A stretch of 64,000 nucleotides of DNA from Nitrososphaera sp. (GTDB lineage Archaea > Thermoproteota > Nitrososphaeria > Nitrososphaerales > Nitrososphaeraceae), in the NCBI GenBank assembly GCA_029263715.1, contig JAJUFP010000003.1, forward strand, positions 1 to 64,000. Reading direction: 5' to 3'. A program made the translations under genes and the position numbers. This document shows positions 1 to 9,100 of the stretch, one piece after another (the first letter of the stretch is position 1; every line of letters begins with the position of its first letter). The notes under the pieces are model-generated. The model searched no databases. It had not been told where the DNA came from and was given only the letters and a program-made list of their open reading frames with translations.

Positions 1-610
1 CTTCCGGCACATCCAGCAGCTCGTAGTAGCCGTTTTCATCGGTGGTTACCTCCGTCTCGCCGTCCGGGCCGCTGATCTTTACTTTCTTTCCTGCAGCAGG
101 GTTGCCCTCCTCGTCTAGAACCTGGCCGCGTATGTCGTCGACTCCGGCGCTAACCTCTGCCTCCTGTTCTTCTTCCTCTTCTTCTTGTTCCCTTGGCTCC
201 TTGTACTCCAACAAAGTCATGACATACCTATACCTCGAGATCGAGCCACCAATTTCTTCTACACCAAAGTTTTCTATGACCACTTTATTTACTTCAGCGA
301 TAACCGTAAGATCGGAATGGAATTCAAGCGGAGTGCCAGAATTATATTTAGTAAAAATCTGCTCTATCGTCTCGGAAGCCTTTTCTCCCATTATTTCGCC
401 GGCAAAAGTAATCTTCACCGGATCGCACCCCATGTCCTGGAGGAGGTTGCCAGAAGAGCCGGGAATCTCTATCTCCACAATATTTCTTCTGTCAACAATG
501 CGCATGCCATGAACTGTTCGTATCTCCTGTAGGTGTGATTCTGCAGCCGCTCCACCTTCGTTACCCTTAACCACTTTGATAAGGTCAACGTCGTCTAGCT
601 TGACCGACAC
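1..610 (-). CDS. Tail/baseplate-like protein with C-terminal Ig-like (carboxypeptidase regulatory) module, partial
   Basis: The frame is open from a GTG at 610 to the left edge (203 residues visible), so the C-terminus is missing. A TATA-like box (633-641) lies 26 nt upstream of the GTG, supporting a leaderless start. The first ~120 residues contain RRNIVEIEIPGSSGNLLQDM followed by a strand-rich stretch ending SRYRYVMTLLEY; this pattern recalls the DNA-circularisation N-type proteins of Mu-like tails and contractile injection systems. That match is from memory and is not secure. After an acidic linker (about 10 Glu/Gln) comes GQVLDEEGNPAAGKKVKISG, a clear carboxypeptidase-regulatory/transthyretin-like beta-sandwich. 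The gene is divergent from the small Ig-like gene at 712. Confidence 0.5.
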   Translation of the reverse strand, partial: MSVKLDDVDLIKVVKGNEGGAAAESHLQEIRTVHGMRIVDRRNIVEIEIPGSSGNLLQDMGCDPVKITFAGEIMGEKASETIEQIFTKYNSGTPLEFHSDLTVIAEVNKVVIENFGVEEIGGSISRYRYVMTLLEYKEPREQEEEEEEQEAEVSAGVDDIRGQVLDEEGNPAAGKKVKISGPDGETEVTTDENGYYELLDVPE

Positions 611-711
611 CGATAGTATGAGATCCTATGTGAAAATAAACATTGCTTATCTTACCCTTGCCAAGTTCTAACGGTAGAAAGGATAATTATCAGTGACGCA
701 CCTGTTGTATC

Positions 712-933
712 GTGGTAGCACGCACTGTACATCAAGTCGACCCGCTTTCACCAAAGAAATTAGATATCGAATTCGTTGATGGGAAGGGCAACGTTATTAG
801 TGATATGAGATTGACACTAAAATCATCGGATGGTGTTACCGAGGAATTTTCCACCAATGAACAAGGCCTTTTATCCTTAAGTTCCAAGTGGACGGGAAAC
901 GTGGAAATCAAGGCAGAATCTTCAGAGCAATAA
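712..933 (+). CDS. Small Ig-like/carboxypeptidase-regulatory-type protein
   Basis: This 73-residue protein starts at GTG 712, with an in-frame stop at 694-696 and a TATA-like box (about 681-690) 26 nt upstream. The core (KLDIEFVDGKGNVISDM, then TNEQGLLSL) has the strand-turn-strand pattern 'DxxGxxI...L...TNExG' of small beta-sandwich modules that decorate spike, VgrG and eCIS-associated proteins. Together with the similar module at the end of the divergent gene to its left, it suggests two parts of one locus. No signal peptide or membrane segment is visible. The function is unknown; the structural assignment is an inference. Confidence 0.5.
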   Translation: MVARTVHQVDPLSPKKLDIEFVDGKGNVISDMRLTLKSSDGVTEEFSTNEQGLLSLSSKWTGNVEIKAESSEQ

Positions 934-947
934 TCCTGACTCTGTTT

Positions 948-1211
948 CTATCCCTGTTGGTTACGTGATTCGGGGTACCATTGCAGCGAATAAATCAGGT
1001 CCCGGTCGACATTAACCCGAACTTCGAAGCTGTCGTTATCTGGAAAAGATACCCTTGTTATTGCCAGCCTCCATCCGGGATAAAGAAGTATCTTCTCTGT
1101 GTTAATCGAATAAGTCTGGGTTTTCAGTTCGGCTAACTTCTTTTTAATTATCGCTTGCGAACCTTCGTATGAAAGAGCCAGCGCTTCTGCACGACGGGCT
1201 ACATCCTGCAA
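948..1211 (-). CDS. Hypothetical protein, helical N-half and beta C-half
   Basis: I do not recognise the family. The frame is open from TTG 1229, but the TATA-like box (1233-1245) sits about 26 nt before TTG 1211, which is therefore preferred and gives 87 residues. The N-terminal half is a helix rich in Ala, Lys and Glu (ARRAEALAL, KKKLAELK); the C-terminal half looks like strands ending in SLQWYPES. There is no membrane segment. It converges on the Ig-like gene at 712-933 with a 14-bp gap, which suggests a compact accessory locus. Confidence 0.45.
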   Translation of the reverse strand: MQDVARRAEALALSYEGSQAIIKKKLAELKTQTYSINTEKILLYPGWRLAITRVSFPDNDSFEVRVNVDRDLIYSLQWYPESRNQQG

Positions 1212-1301
1212 TTGAGAGTATGTACTCAAGTGATATTAAAAACGAAATACTCCTATATCTCCATCTCGGTCCTGTTTCATAAATACGGCTGTTGCGTTAG
1301 A

Positions 1302-1796
1302 TCAGGTTGTGTAGACAAAATTAAGATATTTCTTTCCCTGTTCGTTGACTTGGACGTAGTAACTTTTTCTTTCGCTTATTAATTTCGACACATCGATCTT
1401 TTCTCCTTTCGCTGCAAAGTACACCTCACCGTTTTCTATCAGCTTTGCTACATCAAATTTTCTACGCTTCATGCCTTCCTCAGAAAGGTCATCTATCTCA
1501 TAGGCAGATAATGCCCCAGCAGTATCGAAAAAAAGCGTCAGACTGCGACCAAATGGCGTCATGAGCCCACTGGCTTCGCCCAGCTCTTTTCCTTCTAATT
1601 GAACTTCTTGGATAATGTTGATAAGAAGTTTTGTTTTCCCCTCTTCGAAAAGCTGATCTGTAATGTTCATTTCCATTACGTTATCGAGTTGGAAGTACTT
1701 TTTGATAACATCAAAAATTTCGCTGCTCCCCTCGCCATGAAGAACTATTGGCAGTTTTATCAGGGACTTTAGTTTGTCATCGGCCTGTACAATCAA
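1302..1796 (-). CDS. Hypothetical protein, 164 residues
   Basis: No family is recognised. The start is TTG 1796 with a TATA-like box (about 1820-1828) centred 27 nt upstream. The protein is soluble, without signal peptide or membrane segment, of mixed charge, and ends KKYLNFVYTT. The middle (LMTPFGRSLTLFFDTAGALS) resembles a beta-rich sensor-like stretch. It lies between the small orphan protein at 948-1211 and the metallopeptidase at 1996-3837, all on the minus strand, but separate promoters argue against one transcript. Confidence 0.5.
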   Translation of the reverse strand: MIVQADDKLKSLIKLPIVLHGEGSSEIFDVIKKYFQLDNVMEMNITDQLFEEGKTKLLINIIQEVQLEGKELGEASGLMTPFGRSLTLFFDTAGALSAYEIDDLSEEGMKRRKFDVAKLIENGEVYFAAKGEKIDVSKLISERKSYYVQVNEQGKKYLNFVYTT

Positions 1797-1995
1797 TCAA
1801 TTATTCTGGGTGCACTAACCCTTAATACTTTTGTGGCAAACGGAAAATCTTACAACCGGTACCTTAGAAGCATGTACGAGCAGATAATTCAGTTTGTGTT
1901 CAAGGTTGGAAATATACTGACCTTTAGCCAGTCAGAAGCAGAAACTTTCGTAGAGATGACCTCGGTTGAATTCTCCATACTGCTTGAACAGATTC

Positions 1996-3837
1996 CTAGA
2001 TTTCACCAGCTCGAACAAGGTCCCTTCCTATCAATCCGTTCCCTGCCCCGGTCCCGCGCATGCTATTTCTAAACGTTGAACCGAAGACATCCCTATCGAC
2101 CCTGAACATTTCTCTAGCCAATAGCCAATAGTACCCCCTCACCGGATGAGGATTGGCTCCTACAGGAGGGGGCGCAGGAGCTGGTGCCGGTTGTCTTATA
2201 ACCGCTCGGGCCAGAATTGATCCAAGACTACCCGCGGCTCTTCTCAGTGCAGAGTCGGTTTGATCGTCATTAGCACCAGCTGGTCTTAAATTAACAAATG
2301 CATTTACTAAACAATCGTAAAAAGCTGATGAAAATACTACTGAGAAACTATGGTGATTTCGAACTACTTCGGTTAAATCGCTATTTCCAGCAGTGTGAGC
2401 TAAGGGCAAGGTGGCCGGATCTCTATAGTTGAACGGAAAATTCGGAGCGGGATTAGCCGTAAAAATATTTCTCGCAGGTCCGCCTATAGCAAGGAATCTT
2501 CCAATCGCTTCGCTCCACCTCGTTGCAAGGCTGTTTTGTGATAAATTTCCGGCAGTAGCTCTAATTACTTCCTCTCTGACGTCAGGATCAGACAATGCAT
2601 TTAAGAGAGCAGTAATATCACCAAAAGACTCGTGAAAAGAGCGAGCCTCGAAATCACCAGATGAGACGAGCTGAGGAGCGACCGAGTCTAAAATGCCATG
2701 CCCTACTTCATGACCTACGAAATCTGCAGAATCTGCAATAAATACAGTACCATTGAAGCCTAGATTTACTTGGTTAGGCCTGGTATAAAAGCCGTTGATC
2801 GGGCCGCCAAGGTTTGCAGCAGTATCTTGCAAAGTTACATTCAGAGGATTTGCTAGAGGAGGCACAGGTGTGACAAGAGTACCAGTTCTCCAGCCATTGA
2901 GTACAAAACCGCGCATCAGCCATGTTCTTACGGAAACTGCGATTACAAGATGATTGTGAGCTCTCTGGAATTGAAAGTCGCCTGATGTTCCAGGGAAATC
3001 TACGCCAGCTGGAAAGCGTCCGGGCTCAGGAAAGTTCTGGGGCGGGTTGCCAGGAAAATGAACGCATGTTCGCTGGGGTCCGGTCGTCATGAAGGCCTGC
3101 AGTGGAACTGGAATCGGCGTACCTGCTGCCGGGGGAGCCGGCGCCGGTCCTGCTGCCGGGGGAGGTTGATCCCTGATTGCCCACGTCGGCAGATTATTGC
3201 CATGGAGGTGAAACAGGTGTATTTCCTTTGAAAGAAACCTTGGGATCGGTGGCGCCGGCAGAGGCGGTACTGCTCCTGCCACTTCTGGATCATTGGGAAT
3301 AAAGTTCACAGAACGATCCGGCCGGAGGTTAGGAAAAGTTCCTTGTTGATGAATGACTACGCGAATGTTACCCGCGGTGCTCAACAATAATGCCACAGCG
3401 GCGCTGAAAAGGCTGTCGATATCGACCGTAACCAATGAACGGTTTGGAGGACGTGGAACAGCATTGCCAGCTCTGTCCGTACTAGAATAAGATCCATACC
3501 AAATGCCCACCATCTCTCTATTCAACGAATCAGCGGTACGCTCGCCTACAATTCCGTCGACAACCAAGGCTGTTCCGTCCCAGTCCAGATGATCCCTTTG
3601 ATATTCTTGGACAGCCGCCGTTGTATCAGCTCCAAAGTCCCCGTCAACACCATCTATGTACCTTGAATTCGAGCCCAAGAGGTATCCAAGCTGAAAAAGC
3701 ATCTTTTGAAGATGTCTAACTAGATTTGCCCTCCCGTCCCCTCTTCTCATGGGGCTGTTGCCAACGGTGTTTACTGGAAGAGGACCTGGATTCTGTGCCC
3801 TTTGATTTGCCGTATCGACGGGTGGGTAATTTCGCAC
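1996..3837 (-). CDS. Zinc metallopeptidase (M4/M36-like gluzincin) with N-terminal peptidoglycan-binding-like domain
   Basis: The 613-residue protein starts at GTG 3837 with only a weak TATA-like match. Residues ~30-115 form a PG_binding_1-type domain (LVRHLQKMLFQLGYLLG, then GVDGDFGADTTAAVQEYQRD). Residues ~220-260 are Pro/Ala-rich and linker-like. The catalytic domain carries VGHEVGHGILD (HExxH, with zinc-ligand histidines and catalytic Glu) and about 27 residues later HESFGDITALL, matching the ESxSD zinc-ligand Glu motif of thermolysin-type gluzincins. No clear signal peptide is present, so export would need another route. A peptidoglycan-binding fold in a lineage without peptidoglycan is odd and fits an effector or spike-associated role (inference). 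Confidence 0.75.
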   Translation of the reverse strand: MRNYPPVDTANQRAQNPGPLPVNTVGNSPMRRGDGRANLVRHLQKMLFQLGYLLGSNSRYIDGVDGDFGADTTAAVQEYQRDHLDWDGTALVVDGIVGERTADSLNREMVGIWYGSYSSTDRAGNAVPRPPNRSLVTVDIDSLFSAAVALLLSTAGNIRVVIHQQGTFPNLRPDRSVNFIPNDPEVAGAVPPLPAPPIPRFLSKEIHLFHLHGNNLPTWAIRDQPPPAAGPAPAPPAAGTPIPVPLQAFMTTGPQRTCVHFPGNPPQNFPEPGRFPAGVDFPGTSGDFQFQRAHNHLVIAVSVRTWLMRGFVLNGWRTGTLVTPVPPLANPLNVTLQDTAANLGGPINGFYTRPNQVNLGFNGTVFIADSADFVGHEVGHGILDSVAPQLVSSGDFEARSFHESFGDITALLNALSDPDVREEVIRATAGNLSQNSLATRWSEAIGRFLAIGGPARNIFTANPAPNFPFNYRDPATLPLAHTAGNSDLTEVVRNHHSFSVVFSSAFYDCLVNAFVNLRPAGANDDQTDSALRRAAGSLGSILARAVIRQPAPAPAPPPVGANPHPVRGYYWLLAREMFRVDRDVFGSTFRNSMRGTGAGNGLIGRDLVRAGEI

Positions 3838-4002
3838 AATCTTATTGTCTAGAGTCTATTGAAAAATCTTGTGCATCAGACGGCCTTAGCCTATGACAGT
3901 CTGATGACTACATTTTGAAAAAACGGAAATCATACTGCAGCATGCAACATCAAGTACTTCGATATCATGATGCATTACTTCGCCAGCTCCGCTAATCCTT
4001 TC

Positions 4003-7000
4003 CTACAGCAGGATTGCCCTTTCCAGTACACGCGACAAAACTCTGACATTCCTTGCCAATGGCATGTTGATGCAGACTATATTGCTGTCATTCGTAACAG
4101 TGATGGCAGGCACAACCGAGACATTCTGGTTAACATCTTTGACCATCTGCTCTGCTAACACCGATGTCGACTCTGCCAAGTCACCGTCAAGTATCATGCC
4201 CTTTTGACTGACGATTCTGAACACATTGCCAGCATAGAATTCCCTTGTGATGGGATGCTCAGAATCGGATATCCTTATGCCAAATCCTTGGACTGTCTCG
4301 ATCAAACGAATGTTTGCAGATGCGAAGCCAAGCAGGTGAGAGACTGCTTTATAATCGTCGACTCCCCGGGAAGCTTCATCTGCATATACTATTGCCCTTT
4401 TTCCAGACTTAACATACTGGTCCACAAGTTCTTTTGAACCTGCAAGATCATTCAAGGATATAATTACGCTGGCGCATTCTTCCAGCAATTTCTGAGTGTT
4501 AGGAGAGGAGGTGTCGATCTCTCTAACAGTAAAGCCCTTCTCTAGGAGCCATGACTTGATTACATTGTAATCAGAACTGTCTCCGGCTGCCTTGACGGGT
4601 TTAACTAAACCAAGGTTTATGTCGTGAGCAACCAATGATATCTTTTTGGCCTCGCCTGCCCTGATGAACTTGGTCATGAATTCGTAGCCCAGACTGAGCG
4701 TCACTTCAAACGGCCCCTTCTCTTCCTCAGTATGGCGTAGCACAAACGATAGCTTCTTTGATTCGTGTGCTAGCATCAAGTCTATTGTGGTAACACCGCC
4801 GTCGTATTCTATGCCGGCCGGGCACGTCACTGTAACCTTGATGTTCTTGACATCTACCTCCCCCACGTTTTCTAGTAGCACGTCTACATAGGCCCTCCCC
4901 TTTCTTTGGATCATGTTTGGAGAGTAGACATGCCACCTAAGCATTGGAAAGTTCTTCTGCTGTGCCTTTTGACCCTTGCCCGCGTCCTGCTCTGACTTGA
5001 GGGCTTCTTGCCGCGTTACCTGTATCTGCTGCGACGGGCGGAGGAATTTGAAATATGAAAATGCTCCTGCGCCGGCAGCTGCAATTCCGCCTATTGTGCT
5101 GCCTAATATTGTATTCCGCCCACCGGCATCTTCTTTCCACATCGCAACAAGCGTCTGGGGCTTATCCATGCATATGAAAAACGTATTTTCGCCAGTAGCT
5201 GTTCTGCCCTCGCTTCCGCTAAAGCATGGCTGGTTAACTGCCGAAGCCGAGGGGCCTGTCCATCCATCAAACTTTTGTTCTGTCCCAAAACCTGCCGGGA
5301 TTACCAAAGAATCAATAGCAAAGTCTGCTGTAGTGCCTGAATCATACCATCCAGCCCCTCTTACCTCTCCAAAAGGAGAAGTGACAGTAAGCAGATACTG
5401 TGGCTTGTAATTGCCAACAATTACGATAGAAGACGTGGTAACAGATACCGTTCTTTCAGGAGACTTTATGCCATCGCTCCAGCCATCAAAAATGTATTTC
5501 ATACCAGAATCTAATTCAACTTCCGGCGCTGCCGATAAGTAGTGCTCTTCTCCGATGTTCCACGTGCGGATCGCAACCAATTCTTCTGCAGATAGTGAGG
5601 AGCCATCTAGTATGAGCGAATCTATCCGTGGGCTGACATCAATTTCCACGGTGCCGGTACTTGATTTTTCCTCCTGAAGGATAACAAGCCTTAAAGGAAC
5701 GCTATGTGTCTTGCCCTGAGCATCTTCTGCCAAAACAGTCAGAGTATAGCTTCCGGCCGTTGCATTTGGCGATACGTTGATGACCAGATCAGATGAAAAG
5801 CCTGGATTCTGATCATTGACGCTGAGGGAATATGTCACTTCTGCCGGTATATTTTGTATAGAAAGACGCACCGGCTGGGGCACGCCCATCAGGTGACTGA
5901 CAGCTATCTTAGCTGAGTCGCTTGCTCCAGGAAAGATCGACAGTGATGAAGGATCGAGGGAAAGTGCAAAATCAAACTCTTCCGGCGGTATTTCCTGCAG
6001 CGTGATTGCTACCGGAATGTCTAATTGATGCATTGTCGTATCGTCCGCGAATTCCGCAGTACCAACCGCATTAATCCGGAGGGTGAATCTGCCTATGTCC
6101 GAAGTTTGAAACGCAGTAATCCGGAGTTGAACGTTTGCCGATTGACCAGGAGGAAGATTGTCTATCCTTATAGGGTCCAGATATACATCAACCCCCCTTG
6201 GTGTATTAGTCCACTCCTGTGAAAGAATAATATCGATTGGTTCCGTGTTTCTTTGCAGTGCTGTCACCGTAATGGTGGACTCTGACCTTGGAGTGCCTTC
6301 AGACTTTATGATCTCCAATGAAGCGGGATTCGCCGACAGTACAAAATCAACAGGCAGTGCTTTGATCCTTACTGGAAGATCCAGCTGGCGAATGATTTCA
6401 TCCCTGAACGTGGTGCTTGTTCCTGTAGCTTCTATATGAAGAGAATAGGTCCCCTTCACTGCATCTGGAGCAGCTTCAACTGTCAGCTGGAGTCGCTCCG
6501 TCTGTCCTGGATTTAAGACAAAACTTGTAGCTCCGTCCTCCATTCCTACATCTACTCCATCCGGCTCAGTATTCCACTCTGTAGAAAGTGCTATGTTCAT
6601 GGGGGCTTGGTTGTCGGGTGATGCGGTTATGATAACAGATGATGAACTAGATGAGCCCTGTATGACATCTATGGAAGGGGGATCCGCCGATAGTTCGAAA
6701 CCAAACAGAGAATTAATTGCAACTTCCACTTCTTCTTCGTGAATAATGGTGTGCTCAGACTCCGAGCGGTCATAATAGGTGGTACGTGCGGTTATCTCCA
6801 GCGTATAAGTTCCTACAGACGATTCCGAAGTTGTGTCTATCTCTATATCTAGCGTGTCAGATTCGCCAGGTTGTAGGTCCATGACACCCTGATCTGGAAA
6901 CAATGTTACACCTTCAGGATCCTCTCCAACCCATCTTGTTGAAATGTCGATATCCAGCGTGTATTCATTAGTTTCCAATGATTCTACCGTTACTGAAACA

Positions 7001-7554
7001 GAGTCTGAATCCCCCTGGATTAGTGTAAGTGATGACGGATCGGCAGATATTGTGAAATCCGGCGGTACGTACGGCCGAATTTCTACTGGTATCCTGATCT
7101 GATGGAATCCGACTTCATTATAACCGGATGAAGTCTGACTTATGCCAATATAGGCCTCGTACGCCCTCACGGTCAAAAGCAGAGTATATGAGCCTACAGG
7201 CGATGAGTCAGAGGTGTAGAAATAGAGATACTTTGGGTCAGTCGTTGTTCCCGGAGGCACGCTGTAAACCTGCGAAGAATCAAATGAAATGTCTGTAAAG
7301 TCTGGGACCGTTCCGGCCCATTCTAATTCAAATGTTAGGAGGTCTATATCCGATGCATTGGACTTGTCTGCTGTGACAGTTATTATTGTATAATCCAAAC
7401 TGCCTTGAGCAGCAGACATGGATGACGGATCGGCAGAGATTGTAAAATCGCAGCAGGATTGTGCGTCTGCCGATCTGATAAAAAGATATCCCATCGTTCC
7501 AATGACGGTCGCCGTCAAAAAGAGGTACTGGAATACCGGAACAAATCCACGCAT
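4003..7554 (-). CDS. Cell-surface receptor-like protein: five Ig-type repeats, two B-repeat-like domains, TM helix, NEW3/GATase1-like C-terminus
   Basis: The open frame reaches TTG 7614, but a TATA-like box near 7584 favours ATG 7554, which begins directly with a signal/anchor sequence (MRGFVPVFQYLFLTATVIG). This gives about 1183 residues. Five ~100-residue beta-sandwich repeats each start with a version of DFTISADPSSLTLIQG (at roughly residues 35, 165, 280, 400 and 525). Two InlB-B-repeat-like domains follow (FDGWSDG, FDGWTGP). A single TM helix lies near residue 820 (TILGSTIGGIAAAGAGAF). After it come a NEW3/CARDB-like sandwich and an alpha/beta domain resembling DUF4350/GATase1 (VIISLNDLAGS, RAIVYADEAS). 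The order suggests an outside stalk and an inside domain. The ligand is unknown. Confidence 0.7.
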   Translation of the reverse strand: MRGFVPVFQYLFLTATVIGTMGYLFIRSADAQSCCDFTISADPSSMSAAQGSLDYTIITVTADKSNASDIDLLTFELEWAGTVPDFTDISFDSSQVYSVPPGTTTDPKYLYFYTSDSSPVGSYTLLLTVRAYEAYIGISQTSSGYNEVGFHQIRIPVEIRPYVPPDFTISADPSSLTLIQGDSDSVSVTVESLETNEYTLDIDISTRWVGEDPEGVTLFPDQGVMDLQPGESDTLDIEIDTTSESSVGTYTLEITARTTYYDRSESEHTIIHEEEVEVAINSLFGFELSADPPSIDVIQGSSSSSSVIITASPDNQAPMNIALSTEWNTEPDGVDVGMEDGATSFVLNPGQTERLQLTVEAAPDAVKGTYSLHIEATGTSTTFRDEIIRQLDLPVRIKALPVDFVLSANPASLEIIKSEGTPRSESTITVTALQRNTEPIDIILSQEWTNTPRGVDVYLDPIRIDNLPPGQSANVQLRITAFQTSDIGRFTLRINAVGTAEFADDTTMHQLDIPVAITLQEIPPEEFDFALSLDPSSLSIFPGASDSAKIAVSHLMGVPQPVRLSIQNIPAEVTYSLSVNDQNPGFSSDLVINVSPNATAGSYTLTVLAEDAQGKTHSVPLRLVILQEEKSSTGTVEIDVSPRIDSLILDGSSLSAEELVAIRTWNIGEEHYLSAAPEVELDSGMKYIFDGWSDGIKSPERTVSVTTSSIVIVGNYKPQYLLTVTSPFGEVRGAGWYDSGTTADFAIDSLVIPAGFGTEQKFDGWTGPSASAVNQPCFSGSEGRTATGENTFFICMDKPQTLVAMWKEDAGGRNTILGSTIGGIAAAGAGAFSYFKFLRPSQQIQVTRQEALKSEQDAGKGQKAQQKNFPMLRWHVYSPNMIQRKGRAYVDVLLENVGEVDVKNIKVTVTCPAGIEYDGGVTTIDLMLAHESKKLSFVLRHTEEEKGPFEVTLSLGYEFMTKFIRAGEAKKISLVAHDINLGLVKPVKAAGDSSDYNVIKSWLLEKGFTVREIDTSSPNTQKLLEECASVIISLNDLAGSKELVDQYVKSGKRAIVYADEASRGVDDYKAVSHLLGFASANIRLIETVQGFGIRISDSEHPITREFYAGNVFRIVSQKGMILDGDLAESTSVLAEQMVKDVNQNVSVVPAITVTNDSNIVCINMPLARNVRVLSRVLERAILL

Positions 7555-7646
7555 TGAATATGTCATACAACGTAAACAATGATATAACCATTTTCTAGGT
7601 GAGTTAGTCAACAAATTATTGAATAATCCGGGTCCTAATACGCGGG

Positions 7647-8882
7647 TTAGACAATATTCTGCACCTGTCTTACTGCTGTTCTCATGGCAGCAATCCCGGT
7701 TCTGAAAGGGTATGCACCGCTACTCTTGGTATATGGATTCATCCATTCCAATGCCGCATATGGTAAAGTCTTCTTCAGCAGATCTTGGGACTCCTCTAAC
7801 CGGCCATTTCGCATCCGCGCGAGTATCTCAAAAGAAGTGGTCCAGGGCCAGATTGCACCATTTTGATAGTCGTATGCTTTTATTCTGCAAGGACCTGTTT
7901 TAGATGAAGGCGATGCGCATGCCACGCCCAATTCTTTCCACAAGTGTTTCTTGATTGCATCAAGCGTTCCTGCAACCCTGTAATCCCCGGCATCTTGAAG
8001 CAACAGAAAGAGCGAAACGTCCTGAGTTATGGCTGGCCTGCCTTCATCGAAATCGTTTGGTTCCAGAACATCGGCATAATAACTATCATTTCGCCACAAC
8101 TTTGCATTTACCTGGCTTATGATGTTCTTTAATTTTTCTTCAATTATATCCGCCTCCGAATACATTTTCATTTTTTTGGATAGCTCACACCAGTCCCGTA
8201 AGGCCGCTGCCCAAACTGCTTGACTATAGACTGTTTTCCCTGACCTTAACATGGTGTCCATCCAGTCTTCATTTGGTCCTTGCTCGACTAAACCGTCTCC
8301 GTCGACGTCCCTGCTCTCCAAATACCCGATGGCGTTGCGTAAATGGGGAATCAATCTGTCTGCAAACTCTCGATTGTCAATTGACAAAATGAGCCTGCAT
8401 GTTGCAGAGATCATGAGTGCCGTGGAATCGATGTCAGGGCTTTTCGCATAAACTTCGCAATAATTGTACTGTATGCTTGTAGGCAGCGAACCGCTAAATC
8501 TCTTGAAGAACTCTTCATTTACAACGGACATCTTAAAGCCGTTGTCAGGAGAGCCACGGCCATGCACAACTCTTAGGCTTGGTCTAAGCTGGTGTTGCCA
8601 TATCCATTCAATCCAGCGCGCGACGGCCTGCTCTTTTCCCATCAATAACAACTCCTTAAGGATGTATGATGCATCTCTGCACCAGACACCAGTGTAGTAG
8701 CCGCCAGGAGACGGCTTATCTCCAAGCAACGTCTCTGTAGAGCTCATAAATTTACTTGCCATCTCTTCAAGAATCTGGTTTTGATCTGCAGAATTAATGT
8801 AAAGATACTTCTCAATAGAATACTTTACAAAAGCAGGAGCAACGGACAAAATCTCCAACGTCCTTATAAAATCTTCAATCAA
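7647..8882 (-). CDS. Glycoside hydrolase of the GH15/GH133 (amylo-alpha-1,6-glucosidase C-terminal) alpha/alpha-toroid type
   Basis: The 411-residue cytosolic enzyme starts at TTG 8882 (TATA-like box at 8920-8930, further upstream than usual). Motifs of alpha/alpha-barrel glucosidases are visible: YTGVWCRDASYILKELLL near the N-terminus, DVDGDGLVEQGPNEDWMDT in the middle (acidic residues suited to acid/base catalysis) and YDYQNGAIWPWTTS near the C-terminus. It lacks the N-terminal super-sandwich domain of full glucoamylases and debranching enzymes. Likely substrates are alpha-glucans such as glycogen or trehalose-type oligosaccharides; the exact substrate cannot be read from sequence. Confidence 0.75.
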   Translation of the reverse strand: MIEDFIRTLEILSVAPAFVKYSIEKYLYINSADQNQILEEMASKFMSSTETLLGDKPSPGGYYTGVWCRDASYILKELLLMGKEQAVARWIEWIWQHQLRPSLRVVHGRGSPDNGFKMSVVNEEFFKRFSGSLPTSIQYNYCEVYAKSPDIDSTALMISATCRLILSIDNREFADRLIPHLRNAIGYLESRDVDGDGLVEQGPNEDWMDTMLRSGKTVYSQAVWAAALRDWCELSKKMKMYSEADIIEEKLKNIISQVNAKLWRNDSYYADVLEPNDFDEGRPAITQDVSLFLLLQDAGDYRVAGTLDAIKKHLWKELGVACASPSSKTGPCRIKAYDYQNGAIWPWTTSFEILARMRNGRLEESQDLLKKTLPYAALEWMNPYTKSSGAYPFRTGIAAMRTAVRQVQNIV

Positions 8883-8968
8883 ACCAATGTGTCGTTTTAC
8901 TTTAGCACAACTGAAATATTTATACTCACAACCGTATCTTTTCTAGCTTAATTTGACAGTCTTGTCCC

Positions 8969-9100
8969 ATGATAATGCAAGGTCTTAGTTTAATCACAGA
9001 TCAATTAAATATGTATATTGGATTAGAAGAATCTGAAAGCAGAAAGGGAGTACTTTTGGGCTTTATGGCAAAATTTGGCAGGAGACAACCAAACAGATGA
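8969..9100 (+). CDS. Small 43-aa protein translationally coupled to the ClC channel gene
   Basis: ATG 8969 (or ATG 8975, same frame) opens a 43-codon frame beginning MIMQGLSLITDQLNMYIGL and ending KFGRRQPNR. Its TGA (9098-9100) overlaps the ATG of the ClC gene (9097) as ATGA, the usual arrangement for translational coupling. A TATA-like box (gcttaatttg, about 8946-8955) lies 20-27 nt upstream of the two ATGs, whereas the ClC gene has no good box of its own. The peptide is amphipathic with a basic tail. The function is unknown; it could be a channel partner or only a leader. Confidence 0.5.
   Translation: MIMQGLSLITDQLNMYIGLEESESRKGVLLGFMAKFGRRQPNR

Noticed and set aside
1833-2072. 79-codon plus-strand frame from GTG 1833
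   Set aside because: It overlaps the end of the metallopeptidase gene by 77 bp and lacks a good TATA-like box at the leaderless distance; the only candidate (about 1803) is weak and its protein looks random near the end.
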